NCBI GenBank assembly: GCA_016801845.1
Contig: CM028928.1
Span: forward strand, 13,893,827 to 13,957,826
Origin: Polydactylus sextarius
Taxonomy: Eukaryota; Chordata; Actinopteri; Polynemidae
Reading direction: 5' to 3'
DNA length: 64,000 nucleotides
Numbering within the stretch: position 1 is the first letter of the stretch; every line of letters starts with the position of its first letter. Below the pieces are notes generated by a model. That model worked only from the letters and a program-made list of their open reading frames with translations, did no database searches and had not been told where the DNA came from. The position numbers and the translations under genes are program-made. Positions 1 to 12,971 of the stretch are shown here, piece by piece.

Positions 1-2972
1 CGCTGTTTCTTACTGCGGGGACTAACCATTATCATTTTCCTGACCATGCCCTTTCTGGTAATTCTCCTCTATATAGCCTCAACCTTTCTTATGGCTGTCA
101 GTTGCAGAGAACCAATTAACATATTGTGTCCGAGGGAGTCATTCTTCCCAACACTCCTCACAGTTTCCTTCCCTATGTTTTTGTCACACTGCTAGCTAGT
201 GGGCAGAGTCACACAAATTAGTGGTGTGGGCTGGAAGGCTCAATTACCTTTTAAGGACTTTAGAGGTAGTGTGTGACTGTGTCAGCCTGTCTCAGAGCTT
301 CCTCCAACCTGCCTCGATAAGGGCATAAAACAAGAAGGGGAATGTGAGGGGGGCAGCAGAAGGAGAATTGGTGCAAGGGCTGGGTTGAATTTCTAAATGA
401 TCTAATTCCTGTGTCTGCAGAGCGTCTCAGTGTTGGCATCCCTGCTTCCCCCTAGAGACAATGGCAACTCTCTTCCTCTCATCAGCCCACCTCAGTCTCA
501 GTCTCACCTCAGCACCTCCCCTCACTCCTTCCCTCCCACATCTCTCGCTATCTTCTTTTGTGTGCCACGGTGAGCGAGGGGACAGCCAGCAGAAAGTCCA
601 TTTGAATATGATGGCAGGGGTGTATTCTCAGAGGAACAGCACCACTCTGTGAGCTGTGCCAGGCCTGGCCTTGTTATCCATCTGTGACCATGTAATGGAG
701 ATGGATACTGTACTGCTGGCAGGCTAAAATAGAAGAGATACATGGGCCAGTGGATATCAAGCATCTCAAAGTGTGAAAACGCTGCAAGCACTGAAAATGT
801 AAAGTGTGGGGCAAGTATGGTATTGCTGTGATGTGTGAGATAAAAGTATTGCTGGTGCTGGGAACCACTCATATGGTTACCACAATGTAGATGCTTATCA
901 TGACCTCTAAAAGAATTCTGGTTTACTGGGTCAAAATTGTCTAGCCTCAGGCATTATTCCTGTTGGTTCAAGATACCACTGTTCTCAGTTGCTGAGATCT
1001 AGGAACACAGAAACATCACTACAAACATTGTTTTGGCAGTTTTACTGGGGAGGTTATTTTTAAGCTGTGACAGAAAAGGGTTTGGTAATTACCGTCATAC
1101 ATTTTCCGCATACAAGACTGACAATTTCTCTGATTAGTAATATACTAGTAGTTTGCAATCACAATGGTATCCAGATTTTTTTTTTTAATCGACATAATGA
1201 TAATACTCAATATTTAATAAAATACAACTTTTTTTTTTTTTTTTTTTTAGCAAAAACTACATGTTAAATTATATTTTCTTATAATGTTTTGTCCTTGCAA
1301 TGCAGTCTCTGCTTATAAACCTAAAGAATGATTAGCACCAACTCAAGAGTTTGCAGCATAGAAACAGTAATTCGGTGATCCAGCATTGCATTCCAGAAAC
1401 AGAGATATCATCAATACTTGGCACCTCCAATCACCTCAGTGGACTCGGGTGTGTTTTGGTGGTAGAAGCTAATGTATCCTCAGGCTGTTAAACTCTAACA
1501 CAGACCAGGAATGAATAACATATACATCTAGTAGCCCCATTCTTTTGTATGATATTTTTTTGTTTTAGTTTAAATTTCCAGCTCCACCTCATGGTGATTC
1601 AAGTGACATCACTTGAGTTACCAGAGGCTTTGCTGAGTAAAGTCACTGGACCTGCCCTGTAACATTTCACCATAACTACAGTCTTTCTTCTGTTTACTTT
1701 TACAAAAGTGTTCCTGTTGCCTAAATACAAACATGACTTTCTGTATAGTGTGAAAACTGGCCAGTGGTGTCAAAAAAAAAAAAAAAAAAAGAGGATTTTA
1801 TTACCAGTAAATGTTGAACTGCAAATGTACTGCATCCTTCATTTGATCAGAGATTCCCAATTCATATTTTATAATGCAAGAGAGAATGCAAAGATGAAAA
1901 TTTGCTTCATATATTGTGTAAAAATCATGGAAACGGTGAAACGGTGTTGGCATTCTACCTACGGTACAAGAAACCAGCAGAGTTGGCCTGTTCCTTGATT
2001 GATTGTATCTTGATTTTAGCCGTACTTCCTTGTTCCTAGATTTCAGCAAATAATTGGGTCATCGGAGCTGATAGAAATATAGGCCAAAAGTATAAAAAAG
2101 ATCCAAAATACAAGACAACAAAATGATCCTTTTGTTAGATGGTGACAGGAAATAATAGGTACATTACGAATATTTTTAAATGAGAGACGTTTTCGTATGC
2201 ACCTGAAAATTCACATTTTATAAGACCTGTATTGAAGAAAATGCAGTGTTAGAAGCAAGCTTTTTTGTGTGACCATATTTCCTGACTTGGGCGCATTTTG
2301 ATAAAATATATTTTTGTTATGCTCAAGCTGACCAAGAAGTCACAGTCAGCAGTTAAATTCACACATTACACGGGACGGTAGGTTACGTTTTATTTATTGA
2401 TATTGTCTGATATATTTATAAGCCCATGCTCATGCATTATACATGTGGTCTACAGGTCCATATAAATCTTTGCACAACAGGGAGAGCAATGTGATGAAAG
2501 AAATAGAAGCCCAAGAATAGGTAGACAGAGCCTCGATCAGTGGGATCCTGTTAATAAAAGTGACAAATCAAAACATAAAGGCAAGAATAGCAAATATTTA
2601 GCATATTTATTTGCATATAATGTTTATATTATATTTATTGTTGAATTAAACAAAAAAAATGTCATACCCCTTGGCAGTGAGTAACACAATTTATTGTAAG
2701 TTCATGAGTTTGTCTTTTTTCTGTGGATTAAAAAAAAATAGAAATAAAAAAAAGTTTACATACATACATTATTTTAGACCAATCCAAATAAATAATTTAC
2801 AGTGATATTCATTTTTGAAGAGAATCCAAACAGTAAATCACTCATTGCCTTTTCTTGTTAGAAACACTCTTGCAGTTGTTCCTACTTTGTCTGGTGCACA
2901 AGTGCATGAGTAGCTCTGTGGCTGCCTGCTTTGTCTTAGCTGCAGTAAATAGGAAAATGGTGTGGGAGGTAC

Positions 2973-2997
2973 AGAGAGAGAGAGAGAGAGAGAGAGA
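2973..2997. repeat. (AG)n microsatellite
   Basis: An uninterrupted AG dinucleotide run of about 12 units. It generates the Arg-Glu and Leu-Ser runs in apparent open frames on both strands, which are therefore not genes. Confidence 0.95.
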
Positions 2998-3453
2998 AAC
3001 ATGATTTTCACACTCAGGGTGCACAGGGTGACAACAGCTTTCACCTCACTCTGCCCACTTCAGTCATTTAGACTCCAGAATTGTGTGTATGGAGTTGTAC
3101 ACATTTGTATGGAAGCGATGGGAAATCAAATACCCAGTTTTTACATTCCCAAAATGTCACATTAACACCCAGCATACCAGAAAGCATAGCACACAAAAAG
3201 AAATTTCTGGGATGCATTATTGTTATTATTTGTCTTCTATTAAAGGGAAAATAAAGGGACTGACAAAGAGAATAGTTGTCTTTGTTGTTAGGGAACTTTG
3301 ATCTTCCACTAGGGGTCACTGTTGTGCAGGCAGATTGATCTTAGCTAAGTCACTACTGAGAAGATCAATGAGTCTTTATGGTAAAACTCCCCCACACCTC
3401 ATTTCTGTGCATCCCAGTGTCCCACTGTGAGTGTTTGTGTGCCCTGTATATAC

Positions 3454-3458
<5 letters not shown>

Positions 3459-3485
<27 letters not shown>
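3459..3485. repeat. (TG)n microsatellite, interrupted
   Basis: A TG dinucleotide run with one TTT interruption. It is followed by a purine-rich GAGAG/GTGAG stretch to about 3540, so the low-complexity zone is longer than the pure repeat. Confidence 0.9.
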
Positions 3486-3995
3486 AAGAGCAAGGGAGCA
3501 AGAGAGGAGAGTGAGATGAGAGTGAGTGAGTGTGTGTATGTATGTATACACAGTTGTCATTTCATTGTGCTGTCATTATTCTCAGTGTGTTGAGAATATG
3601 TAGTGCTAAGTAGTCACACGAGAAGAAAACTACTGAATGTGAAAATGGTCCTTGTGTCCTGGCCTTGTGCATGTGCCATGATGGACCTGACTGTTGGTCC
3701 AGAATTTACATGTTGTGCAATTTACATGACCACTCATTGGTGGACTTCTCTAAGTCTTGCATGCATCAATCTAATTGTCTGTGATTTTAGGTGTACGTCC
3801 ATCTTTCCACCTACCTGTCCATCTGTCCATAATAATGCTTTGTTATGTAGCATGATACACTGCACACAATGAAATGAAATGGAAAAAATGTTATGACAGC
3901 ATGGTGACTGCGAGACAAACTTGTTTGTCACTGTTTGACATTTCTATTCAACATGTCAACCATTTTCCTAAAGACTTCAGTCTGTCTGAAAACCT

Positions 3996-4026
3996 GTTAT
4001 ATCTTTATCTTATATAAAGATATAAC
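3996..4026. repeat. perfect AT-rich inverted repeat, 13-bp arms
   Basis: The arms are GTTATATCTTTAT (3996-4008) and ATAAAGATATAAC (4014-4026), exact reverse complements around a 5-nt centre. Related words (TATATCTTTA, TATATAAAGAT) recur to about 4080, so this may be a decayed local duplication. No transcription signal is evident. Confidence 0.85.
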
Positions 4027-4725
4027 ATCTATATATACATTTTATATAAAGATCTATATCTTATATCTGTTATATCTTTAAAATTTGGACCAAAGTGAAT
4101 GACAATAAAAATCCTCATTGTTATTTTGCAACTTAGATGAACTGACAAAATAAAGCTTTATGTAGCCAATGATTTTTCATCAGTGTTTTTTCAGTGACTT
4201 GTCACACCTATGCTCAAGCCCTAAGTAAATAAATAAATAAATCATTAGAAAATCTGAAACATAATGGAAGTAAGTAAGTATTTGCAGTGGCATTTATCCA
4301 GACATTTCCAAGTGTGTAGGAGCCTTCAGGTAACTACAGACTATATGTTTGGTTTTGTCCTCTCTCTGCTCCTGTTGCAACATCAAAATTATGTTGATTG
4401 TCCATAGAAAAGAAGCTACTCCTGATATAGATTTAAAATACTAATGCCAAGGCAATGAAAACCCAACAATTCTTAGTTTCAGCTTATTATATACTAATGA
4501 ATATATAATACTAATACACTTTATTCCATACTCCGTTTTTTACATTCTACACTAGATTCTCCTAAATCCTTAACACTGGTCTTTTAATGTATAAAAATAT
4601 TTCCATAAAAAGACCATTTGTTCAAGAATAGGCCCTTTAGAGGCATTTTGCAGAAAATGCTGAGCTAAATGTTAATAATACATATGTCTATATTCCTTAA
4701 ATGGGCAAACCATCTGTTCCAGGCA

Positions 4726-4935
4726 GCCTGAAGCCTCCCTGTTCTAATTGTCCCGTCTGTGGTGTTTGATATGCATAATTAGACTTTTAATAATCTTTGC
4801 TATGCAGGTGATGTTTGCCATGAGTTCACAGAGATTTGTGTTTCCCCACCGGTCGTAGTGGGTAGGATTAATCTCTCTTTTCCTCTTCTGTCAGTGACAC
4901 TGCACATAAATCATCATATGCATACTGTACATTCA
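4726..4935. other. candidate conserved non-coding block
   Basis: Unique, repeat-free sequence of more balanced composition than its surroundings. It contains octamer-like ATGCATAATTAG near 4771 and a second ATGCAT near 4916, as well as TTAAT cores. Such POU/homeodomain-type words are common in vertebrate enhancers. Conservation cannot be judged from one sequence, so this is only a candidate. Confidence 0.2.
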
Positions 4936-4996
4936 AATTTTCTTAACCATGGGGGTGTCTTTTGAATATACGATAAATCTGATTCTTAGAAAAAAC

Positions 4997-5037
<41 letters not shown>

Positions 5038-5042
5038 TATAT
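4997..5042. repeat. (AT)n(AC)n(AT)n compound microsatellite
   Basis: An AT run, an AC run of about 11 units and a short AT run lie back to back. This is typical of vertebrate intergenic DNA. Confidence 0.95.
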
Positions 5043-6157
5043 CGTTTTATCTGATGAAACCATAGCTTTTCCAAGGAAAGATGTTTGTTGAAGCTGTTTT
5101 AATTAATCAATCATTTTATAGCAACACTAATTATGGCTCAAATAACTGTGTAATATAAAATAGAGTCCTTGTGCTGATAAACCCACATAGAATTAACACT
5201 CAACCCTGCACTTAATTTCACAGAGTATTTCACCATTATTTTGATTCAGTGTCACTGAATGAATCATCCTTGTTTCAGGTAGCAGCAGCAGGCAGCTTTT
5301 TGTGGCAAAAATAAATAAACAAATAAATGTTTTAAACAAATGTAAATAGTATCTAAACTATCTGCACAGGACTAAAATGCAGATAGATAAGAGTTAATAA
5401 TGAGCTGGTGTACATATTAGGGTATTTTTGAAGCTAAAATGGGTATATTTGGAAGGTATTTAACATATGAGGAGACAAAAAAGAGCTAAAATAAGAGGAA
5501 ATACTGGATTTAAGTTCATCAGGCAAGCACAAAACTGATTTTATATGAACACTAATCTTGTTGAATGTCTGCTGGATATGTGAGTAAACAACTGCTTTCT
5601 TACTTCCTTAAGTTTACCATGCTAATTTGGATAAAGGTTCTTGACTTGATACAGCCTTGAGAAAATCAGAGTTGGACTCCTCCACATGAATCAGACCTAA
5701 ACGTTGTTGGGAAAATTTAGTTCAGTTAGTAAGCACCATAAAACTAATAACAATTTCTCTGTGTGATCAGTACAGAGTAATGCACAAATTAACATTTAGG
5801 GGGATTTAGAGCAAATAACCACAGAATAGATATGTATGTGACTGACAATAATTTTGCAAAACAACATACAACTAATAATCTTGCTCCATACTACTAACAA
5901 ACAACAAAATTAAATACGGTAGCATACACAGAATGGCAACACAACAAACCACTAACTACATGTAGGAGACTACAGTGACAGAATGGATGAATATAGGACT
6001 AGTTATAGGACCACTAATTTCCTCAATATTTGGAATCTGTGGAATAAATAAAATTACTTTCAAATTGGTTATAGATAAAATAATCTGTGTGGATGCAAGT
6101 CAGGTGATGGTGGGAATGGGCTAGTGGTACTAAACTTGAGAACATAATAGGCTACCA

Positions 6158-6424
6158 TTGGTTAGAGTCTTTAAAACAACTTTGCTGCTGGCTGCTGTTA
6201 TCTCAGTGACCATCCATGGTGTCTGCAGCTATAGTGGCTATGTTCCTGCCTGCTGTTTTGGCCTCCCCAACTATTTTTCAGTTCCCAAATATACCCAATA
6301 TTTAGACAATTCGCAAAAAGGACTAGTAGAGGGATTCAAGTGTACCTACATAGAACAACATGCCACCCAATTAAATTACACCTTTTGTGAATTACACTTT
6401 TGTACACTTTTTTATTCCCATGGA
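6158..6424 (+). pseudogene. possible relic of a small secreted CC-type protein (very uncertain)
   Basis: From a TTG codon at 6158 the frame encodes a basic start, a hydrophobic stretch at residues 9-19 like a signal peptide, then cysteines at residues 32, 33, 62 and 77. The adjacent cysteine pair after a leader recalls CC chemokines. However, the gap from the pair to the third cysteine is 28 residues instead of about 22-24, and the usual core motifs are not clear. There is no in-frame ATG, because a stop at 6137 precedes the segment. The frame meets a consensus donor, GTAAGT, at 6425 and remains open a little beyond it. It could be a chemokine-like pseudogene exon, an unrelated secreted-protein relic, or chance. 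Confidence 0.15.
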
Positions 6425-7689
6425 GTAAGTACAGGTTACATCAGGGCAGTTTAGGCAAGTGGTTCTTTGCTCCACCTGCTCCAGTTCCATTATGACTCTT
6501 TGCTGTAGTTTGCTGTTAAATTAGTCCTATCATATCTTATCCAACAAGCTTTGATCTGTCTAAAGTATTAATTCCAACATGCTTGGTGTGTTGATCCAGG
6601 ATGTAAACTGACCTCACAACTAATCTGTAGCTGTTAGAAGAACATTGAGTCTTTTATATCTGCAGAGGATGAACCTTTCTGACATTGCTTTAGATGCATT
6701 ACACTTCAAGGTGTTGGCTGTGTTCTACCCAGAGCTTTCATTCAATATGTCACCATCTTAGTAAATGTTCATGAAAGTGGCTGTTAGTTATTCTACTGCT
6801 GTAACTCTAACGAAGACATAGTCAGTCCACAGTGGACACTGACTTAATGAAACATCTCCAGGAGCTGAATGTATAATGCATTCAAGGTCAACAAAGGATG
6901 AATCCTGGTGGCTTTGGTCATATTCTGACTTTATACCTCCCATCACCAAGGTACTGACTGTACTTCTCTCTAGATAACAAAGACAGCTCATCTGCTTTCT
7001 ACCACTGTAAAGAATACTGCTACAGTATGAACGGACTTTATCAAAGTCAAAGATCTTGACACTGTGGACCTGATATTTTAATTGGTAGTTTGCCAGGAAA
7101 AAGTACCAAAGAGTACCAAAGAATGTGCACCGATAGAAATAGGTTCTTTTTTGTATGTTTTATAGATTATTTGAACCTGAAATTAGACAAAACTTTTATA
7201 ATTCAACTTTATATTGATCTGAAAATACATCAGCACATTTTCTAAAATGTTAAAATTGAAGCAGTCATACAGTTTTAAAAAGTGCATCGCCTTTTTGTCA
7301 AAGTTAACACTGAGTACAATATCTTAACTTATCTATTCATTTCCATGCACATTGTTGAGAATGCAATGCTGTCAACTCTTAACTGTAACATACAGGCATT
7401 CAAATAAAACCAAAGAACACAAAACACAATTTTTCACATTTTCATATTGTGGCATTTATGTGGCAACTATGAAAATACATAATTTAAGAAATGGGTAACT
7501 GTGGAGCTAGCTTTTGTGAGATTCTTAAATTTCACTGTGGATTTGTGTTTACATGTACAAGGATTTTTAGCAGTGATGTAGGCAGCAAGATCAATGTCTA
7601 CTAACAGAAAATGTTGATGGCTTATGAAAACTATATTATGTCCTTTGTGGGACATGTCTATGAAAAATGTTAGTGCTAGGAAGAGGCTG

Positions 7690-8090
7690 GAAATGTATTA
7701 CAAGTGCCAACATCAGAGCTGATGTTGGACAAGGCGGTATTCTGCACATGTCCAACATTATTTAAGATGATTTAAGCACAGCCTGGCATTAAAGGAATGC
7801 AGTTTGATCACTTGGCATCATGTTTTTGTACACACTCAGAGAGTTTTATCAGGCGAGAGGCTCTAGCACAATGGTAGTGTTGTGGCATTGCTACTGATGC
7901 CCCCTGAAAGCCCACAGTGGCAGAGGAGGTTTAAAGAGCGCACTCAAAGGGCTCACTGATCAAAGGAGCGTTTCATCTGTGAATTCTGCTGCTGCGTGGA
8001 ATGCCAGAGATATGTTATGACAGAGATCTGATGCTAAGGGACTGACAGGAAAGTCTCTGATGACCCCTTGGTGCAACGCATGAGAGAGTA
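7690..8090. other. candidate conserved non-coding block
   Basis: Unique sequence of balanced composition without microsatellites, following an imperfect hairpin cluster. It contains several short words of regulatory type but no reading frame or RNA gene that I can identify. It is listed because it stands out from the AT-rich background. Confidence 0.18.
7707..7758. repeat. overlapping hairpins from three alternating CCAACAT motifs
   Basis: CCAACATCAG (7707-7716) pairs perfectly with CTGATGTTGG (7719-7728). ATGTTGGACA (7722-7731) also pairs perfectly with TGTCCAACAT (7749-7758). The middle arm can thus pair with either neighbour, giving two mutually exclusive hairpins. No promoter or terminator context indicates a function. 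Confidence 0.75.
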
Positions 8091-10457
8091 AACAAGAAAA
8101 TAAAGATAGGTAGCAAATACAGTACCAACTACAGTGCATAATGAGTAAGTATACTGCAGTGAAGCACTAAGGCATGGTAGGTTAAGGAATAAGATAAAGT
8201 ATAAGGTGGATTCATAAATTATTCAAGCCCTGTCACTTGCTGAAGTCTTCATAGTGAGCATTCACATTTTGGCAAATTTATGAAAAATCAAAAGCTTAAA
8301 TCTTTCATTCACCACATATTCCGACTCTTTACTGTGCCACTCTAAATTGTTGTCATTCACATCCTGTTTTCTGTTGTTAGCGTTGAGCTGTTTCAAGAAC
8401 TTGATAGTCCACGTGTGGCAAACTGAGTTTTACTACCATGACTGCAGAATTGAATACAGTTATCTCAGTTATGAATCAATTTTTAATTTAATTTGATTCA
8501 TATGTTGTTTCTAATTCCCTTTTCCTGTTTTATTTTGTTTTGTCTCCATGGGGATTTCAGTCCACTTAAAATCCAAAAAGATGCCCTTGATGTTTTGGCC
8601 TGTGAAATTTTGATAAGCAACATTCTTCTTTTTTGCTATATATCTTTACCAGGTGCAATGACACGTTAAACTTCATTATTCTTCTGTCCACAAATAAAAA
8701 AGTTATTTAATAAATTGAACAATATTTTAATTCTCCTCTAAAACATTTTCATCATCTGTGGATTTAAATATTGTTCCAACTACATTTGTCACACTATATG
8801 TACCAATACTTAAAGCAAGAAAGTACAAAGTAACTCTAAAGATCTCTGGACATCATTGACCCCTGAGTTAGAAGGTAACAGGTCAACCACAGTTAACCTT
8901 ATTGGTTTTAACTGTTCCCAGGTGCAGTCAACCTATTTCAGATTCCTTGAGGGCAACAGCCGCATTGTTAGGGTCACAATACGCCCACTTCACTTCCTGC
9001 CTCAGTGCATAATGGAGGCGATGTTGTCACCACGCAGACGCAAAGTCAATTGCAGTTGGAGCAAAGGTTAAGACTTCTCTTGAGTAGCATTTGTTCTCAT
9101 CAGTTACGTAAACACATTTGGGTTGTGGGAAATTCCATGGCACTCATCAGAATACATAAACAAATTTGTACCATATCAGTACTGTATATGTAGGTAAAAA
9201 ACACAAGACTAAATCAAAATGGACATCTTTTTAATCTCAGTTTAGCTTTAAAAACAAATTACCATGTGATTTGGAGAAGTGACCATAAGGCTATTTGGAT
9301 CAAATATATGTGGTTTAATTAAACTAGATTAAAATATATATATAAGTTGGGTGATAGATTCTACTTTGATGAATTAGGTGTTAAAGTTTACTTTTATTTT
9401 TCATGGCTGTTTTGTCACTTAAGCTATTTTTTACCATTTCGTGTTTTAACTTAACTGTTTTTTTTTTTATCAATCACCTTGTACTGTATTTTTGTTTTTC
9501 ATTTCCCCAGCCTTTCCATCACTCTAATTTTATCAGTCAGTTGTTGTTACTTCCACCCTTCACAGAGAGCCTTAGATGGATAATGTTGTAATGTATAATG
9601 AATAAAGTTTTCAAGCTTTCATGAATGTAACTTTCATTTTGGCAGCTCTCTGACAAACTTCATAAATCAACAAGCAGCTCCATAAATCAAAAGCAGCATT
9701 GTACCTGCATCATCCGCCATACTTGCCTAGAAATCTGAACTTTTACTATTCTCAAAACAATGACATATGTGTGTGGAGGCTGTGGTCACTGGAGTGTGGC
9801 ATGTGATGGTGCATGAGAGGTTTTTTGAGGTTAACTACCCATGAAACAGCATTGTTAATCTTTGCTGCTTTAATGGTTGTATCTTTTACTTCAGTGGGCA
9901 CTGAAAAACAAATTATCCCAGCACACTACATTTATTTAGTTCAGTCCTGGGGTGGAATGAGGAAGAAATTGAGAACTTATCTGTTTAGTATCAACTTAGA
10001 AGTTGAAATTCACTGAAACGTGCAGCTCCCCAAACAGTCAAAACATAATTTTAACCTTCTCCATACAGTGTATAAAGTCAGAATTTTATTGCATTATGTT
10101 GTTCTGTTTAGAAGAAAAATGCACCTTTGGTCACTTTTACACTGTGAAAGGCCATCAATCAATCTATGATGTTGTGTGCATTAGAGGATAAAGTGCTGTA
10201 ATTGTAGTTCTACCTTCTGTCAGTCTGTTGCTACCTGTGTTTATTTGTAAGAGCTGCAATGCAAAAAGAGTATGCAGGGGAAAGATTGTTGCAGTGTTTG
10301 TAGTTTTTAAAATTACGTTTAATTTTCACATTGGCAACCAGGAAATGTTTTTAGATGATGGAATTGTATTTGCTACATGGGAAATGTGTTTTTTCCTATC
10401 TGCATATAGGATTAAGAAAAAATGCAAAAACAATAAAATAAATGCAGAAATCAAGTT

Positions 10458-10499
10458 ATCTACGTTAAGGTTCTACATTAAGGTTATCTAGGTTAAGGT
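10458..10499 (+). repeat. short degenerate tandem repeat
   Basis: The word TCTACRTTAAGGT or a close variant occurs three times in a row with spacing of about 13-15 bp. It is too short and degenerate for a family assignment. Confidence 0.6.
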
Positions 10500-10737
10500 A
10501 TTGCTCCGTTTGCTATCGAGCTCTAAGATGACTGAATGGCACATTTTGCCATCCTGTCACTTTTGAATTGACAACAAAATGATAATCATATTTTTTTATG
10601 GACAAAAACCATGATCATGTGATCAAGTTTCTGCATAACACAACACAATGTTTTTTATTGACTCTCGCTGAGACATTTCCAAAATTAATTTCCTTCGGCT
10701 ATCTGATCCTGCACTGACCTGCAAAACCTAATTTATG

Positions 10738-10905
10738 TGCCTTCGGAAAGGTGCCTCATCACACTTAATGTTAGTTCAAAATGCAGCCAAGTACTGACAA
10801 GCACTAGCTATAGAGCACATATTACTCCCAAACTCCCTTCCATTGGCTGCCAATTAAGAAGAGACTAAAATTTAAGATTTTCCTCATTACCTTCAAAGTA
10901 GAGTA
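10738..10905 (+). mobile_element. L2/Rex-like LINE fragment, decayed
   Basis: This is a scrap of a non-LTR retrotransposon ORF from the region just downstream of the reverse-transcriptase core. The frame at 10771-10791 reads LVQNAAK, and after a frame change 10841-10897 reads HWLPIKKRLKFKIFLITFK. These match the familiar LINE pattern of a QNAA motif followed by HWLP, basic residues and an LLLTYKA-like stretch. Frameshifts between the two segments show that it is dead. The fragment stops near 10905, shortly before a poly-A stretch at 10943-10961. Subfamily (L2, Maui or Rex1) cannot be fixed from about 50 residues. Confidence 0.75.
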
Positions 10906-10942
10906 CTTTATTTGGCCAGGTAGTCTAGATCTCCTCAGGGAT

Positions 10943-10961
10943 AAAAAAAAAAAAAAAAAAA
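10943..10961. repeat. poly-A tract
   Basis: A run of 19 A followed by further A-rich sequence to about 10990. It could be the remains of a retroelement tail, given the LINE fragment just upstream, but no direct link is shown. Confidence 0.9.
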
Positions 10962-12933
10962 TACAATAAAATGAAAAAAAATAAAAAATCCCTTTCATGA
11001 TGATTAGAAAAGCTTCTTAAAAATGCACAGTAGCTTGGGGTTTATATCAATTAAATTGCTATGAAAAATAAATCAAGAGGAATTTGTTATAATTTAAATA
11101 ACAAACTTAATAGAGCTCATGAAAACAAAAATAATATTCCTGTATGAGTGACATGTACAGGTGTGCATTTCCTTTTATTATTCATCAAAGCCTCATATTG
11201 CTACACAGTGAATTAATAAAATCATAGTCTATAGCTTACTCCTTAAATGCATTTTCACACAAATTGGCTTCTTTGGCCTACATTTAACTCAACAGGCATC
11301 TGTGCAGGTGTAAGAACAATCCTTGCGGGGAGGGCATGTGCAGAACAAAATCTGTCATGATGACAGATACTAGCTTAGTATCTACATTGATGTGATAAAT
11401 GAGGTAGCTGTGCCAAAGTAAGGGCTAGTTCAGGACTCTGCTCCAAAACACTAACAGCTCTGGTTCCATGCTGTATCACATACTTATTGATGATGTATCA
11501 GTCCACAGCTCTCAGGTCATCTGACCAACACCTTTTCCTTGGCATGCCATAGTAGGTAAAGTTGACCTTTTGTAACAGATCTGGCTCTATATCACACATC
11601 CTTTCATATATTTTAATTATATTTTTAGATTTTAGATTTTTTTTTTCTACTGTTTTTTAGTGACATCCAGCATGACTTAAATTTAGTCTGTCACTCTGTT
11701 GATTATTTCAAACTAAAATATCTCAAGAGTGATTGGAAGCGTTGCCATCAAATTCTGTACAGACATTCATAATACCCAGAAGTTTGAACCTAGTGCTTTT
11801 AATGATCACATGATTTCTCATATTGGACTATTAGTGGATCAAAAGTCCTCATCATTAAGTAACAAAATTTGTCTGTGTACATACAAATGGCTATTTAGGC
11901 ATAAACGTGACTTGGTTTGGTTTAGATAATGATGGTTTCAGTTTTTCTCTATAACTAGGACACCTTGTCTTCACATTTGTTTCTTTTCCTTTTTTTCCTT
12001 CTTTTGTCACAATTACTGTGTGTTTTACTCATACTTCGTGGTTTTGGTGCATATGTTGAAGTTTACTGATTTGGATGATTGTTTGTAATTTTGTGTTACA
12101 CTTTGGTTATCAAAACAAGACATTCCCATCCCAGCCTTCACTGTACTCTACATTTGTTGTAATTACCAGTTGTAAACATGCTAAACTAAGAATGTAAACA
12201 TGTTATTATTCAGGATACCATGGTAGCATCATATTGTTTCCTTTTAGCTCAATATACTACTGTGCTTCAGAGAGCCCCTGGCATAACTATATAAGCTTAG
12301 TCTTTATCAGTGTAATGCCACCGTTTTCAGAAGTGGTTTAACTAGATTATCAATATAATCTTGCGTCTGAACTCTTATAGCTAGTAGTATTAACATTAAC
12401 ACAAATAACAATTTCTATCTAATCCTCGTAACTGGATTGTTTTTCCCCTTGGATTGACTCTGGATTTAAATTGATTGATATCAGGGCAAGTTGTCCTTTA
12501 TCCAGTTGTTATAAATTATATTTTCATGTCTACATTGTTGCAAAATGGTTTGTCATGAAACTGTCTGATCTGTGCCATTAGACAGCTGCAGGATTTGGCT
12601 ACATATTTAGAGCAATAGTTGTTTAGTTGGACTGTGTACTGGATGATTAATATTCTTCTGGATGACAAAGGTAAACATGATAAACTTGTCTGATGGCAGT
12701 TCACAGCCTCAGGAATGTCAGACACGAATAGCCATGCTGACAAAATATCCTCAATCCTCATCTCTTGCGTTTACGGAAACAATGCCTTAAAACAGCAAAG
12801 GGCAAAAAGCGGTGACTGCTGGCCTGAAAGTGCACCAATGTGAAAATTGCTTCTTGGATTATTATAATTTAAATATGTATTCACATATATTATAGAACTC
12901 AGAGGTAGGTCTGCTTTAATTTCCCTGCTAAAT

Positions 12934-12934
<1 letters not shown>

Positions 12935-12970
<36 letters not shown>
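12935..12970. repeat. poly-A tract, 36 nt
   Basis: An uninterrupted run of 36 A, the longest mononucleotide run in the window. Its length in the real genome is likely to vary or be mis-assembled. Confidence 0.95.

Positions 12971-12971
<1 letters not shown>

Larger units (their letters stand above)
1..4980. other. gene-less unique AT-rich stretch
   Basis: No supportable gene. The open frames are short, lack domains and partly translate simple repeats. The stretch holds poly-T (1229-1248), poly-A (1772-1790), (AG)n and (TG)n tracts and the palindrome at 3996-4026. A pyrimidine-rich stretch ending in CTGCAG near 411-420 resembles a splice acceptor, but no open exon with a matching donor could be paired with it. 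Confidence 0.6.
5043..10737. other. gene-less stretch, mostly unique
   Basis: AT-rich DNA with no gene that can be supported, apart from the doubtful open segment at 6158-6424. It contains the hairpin cluster at 7707-7758, a short tandem motif at 10458-10499 and an AATAAA word near 9600 with no gene upstream. The segment 8210-8300 vaguely resembles worn mariner-type transposon ends but has no definable termini. Confidence 0.55.

Noticed and set aside
8210..8310. Mariner/Tc1 transposon end (TATTCAAGCCCTGTCACTT-like wording)
   Set aside because: The resemblance is loose, with no terminal inverted repeat partner and no flanking TA duplication that could be fixed.
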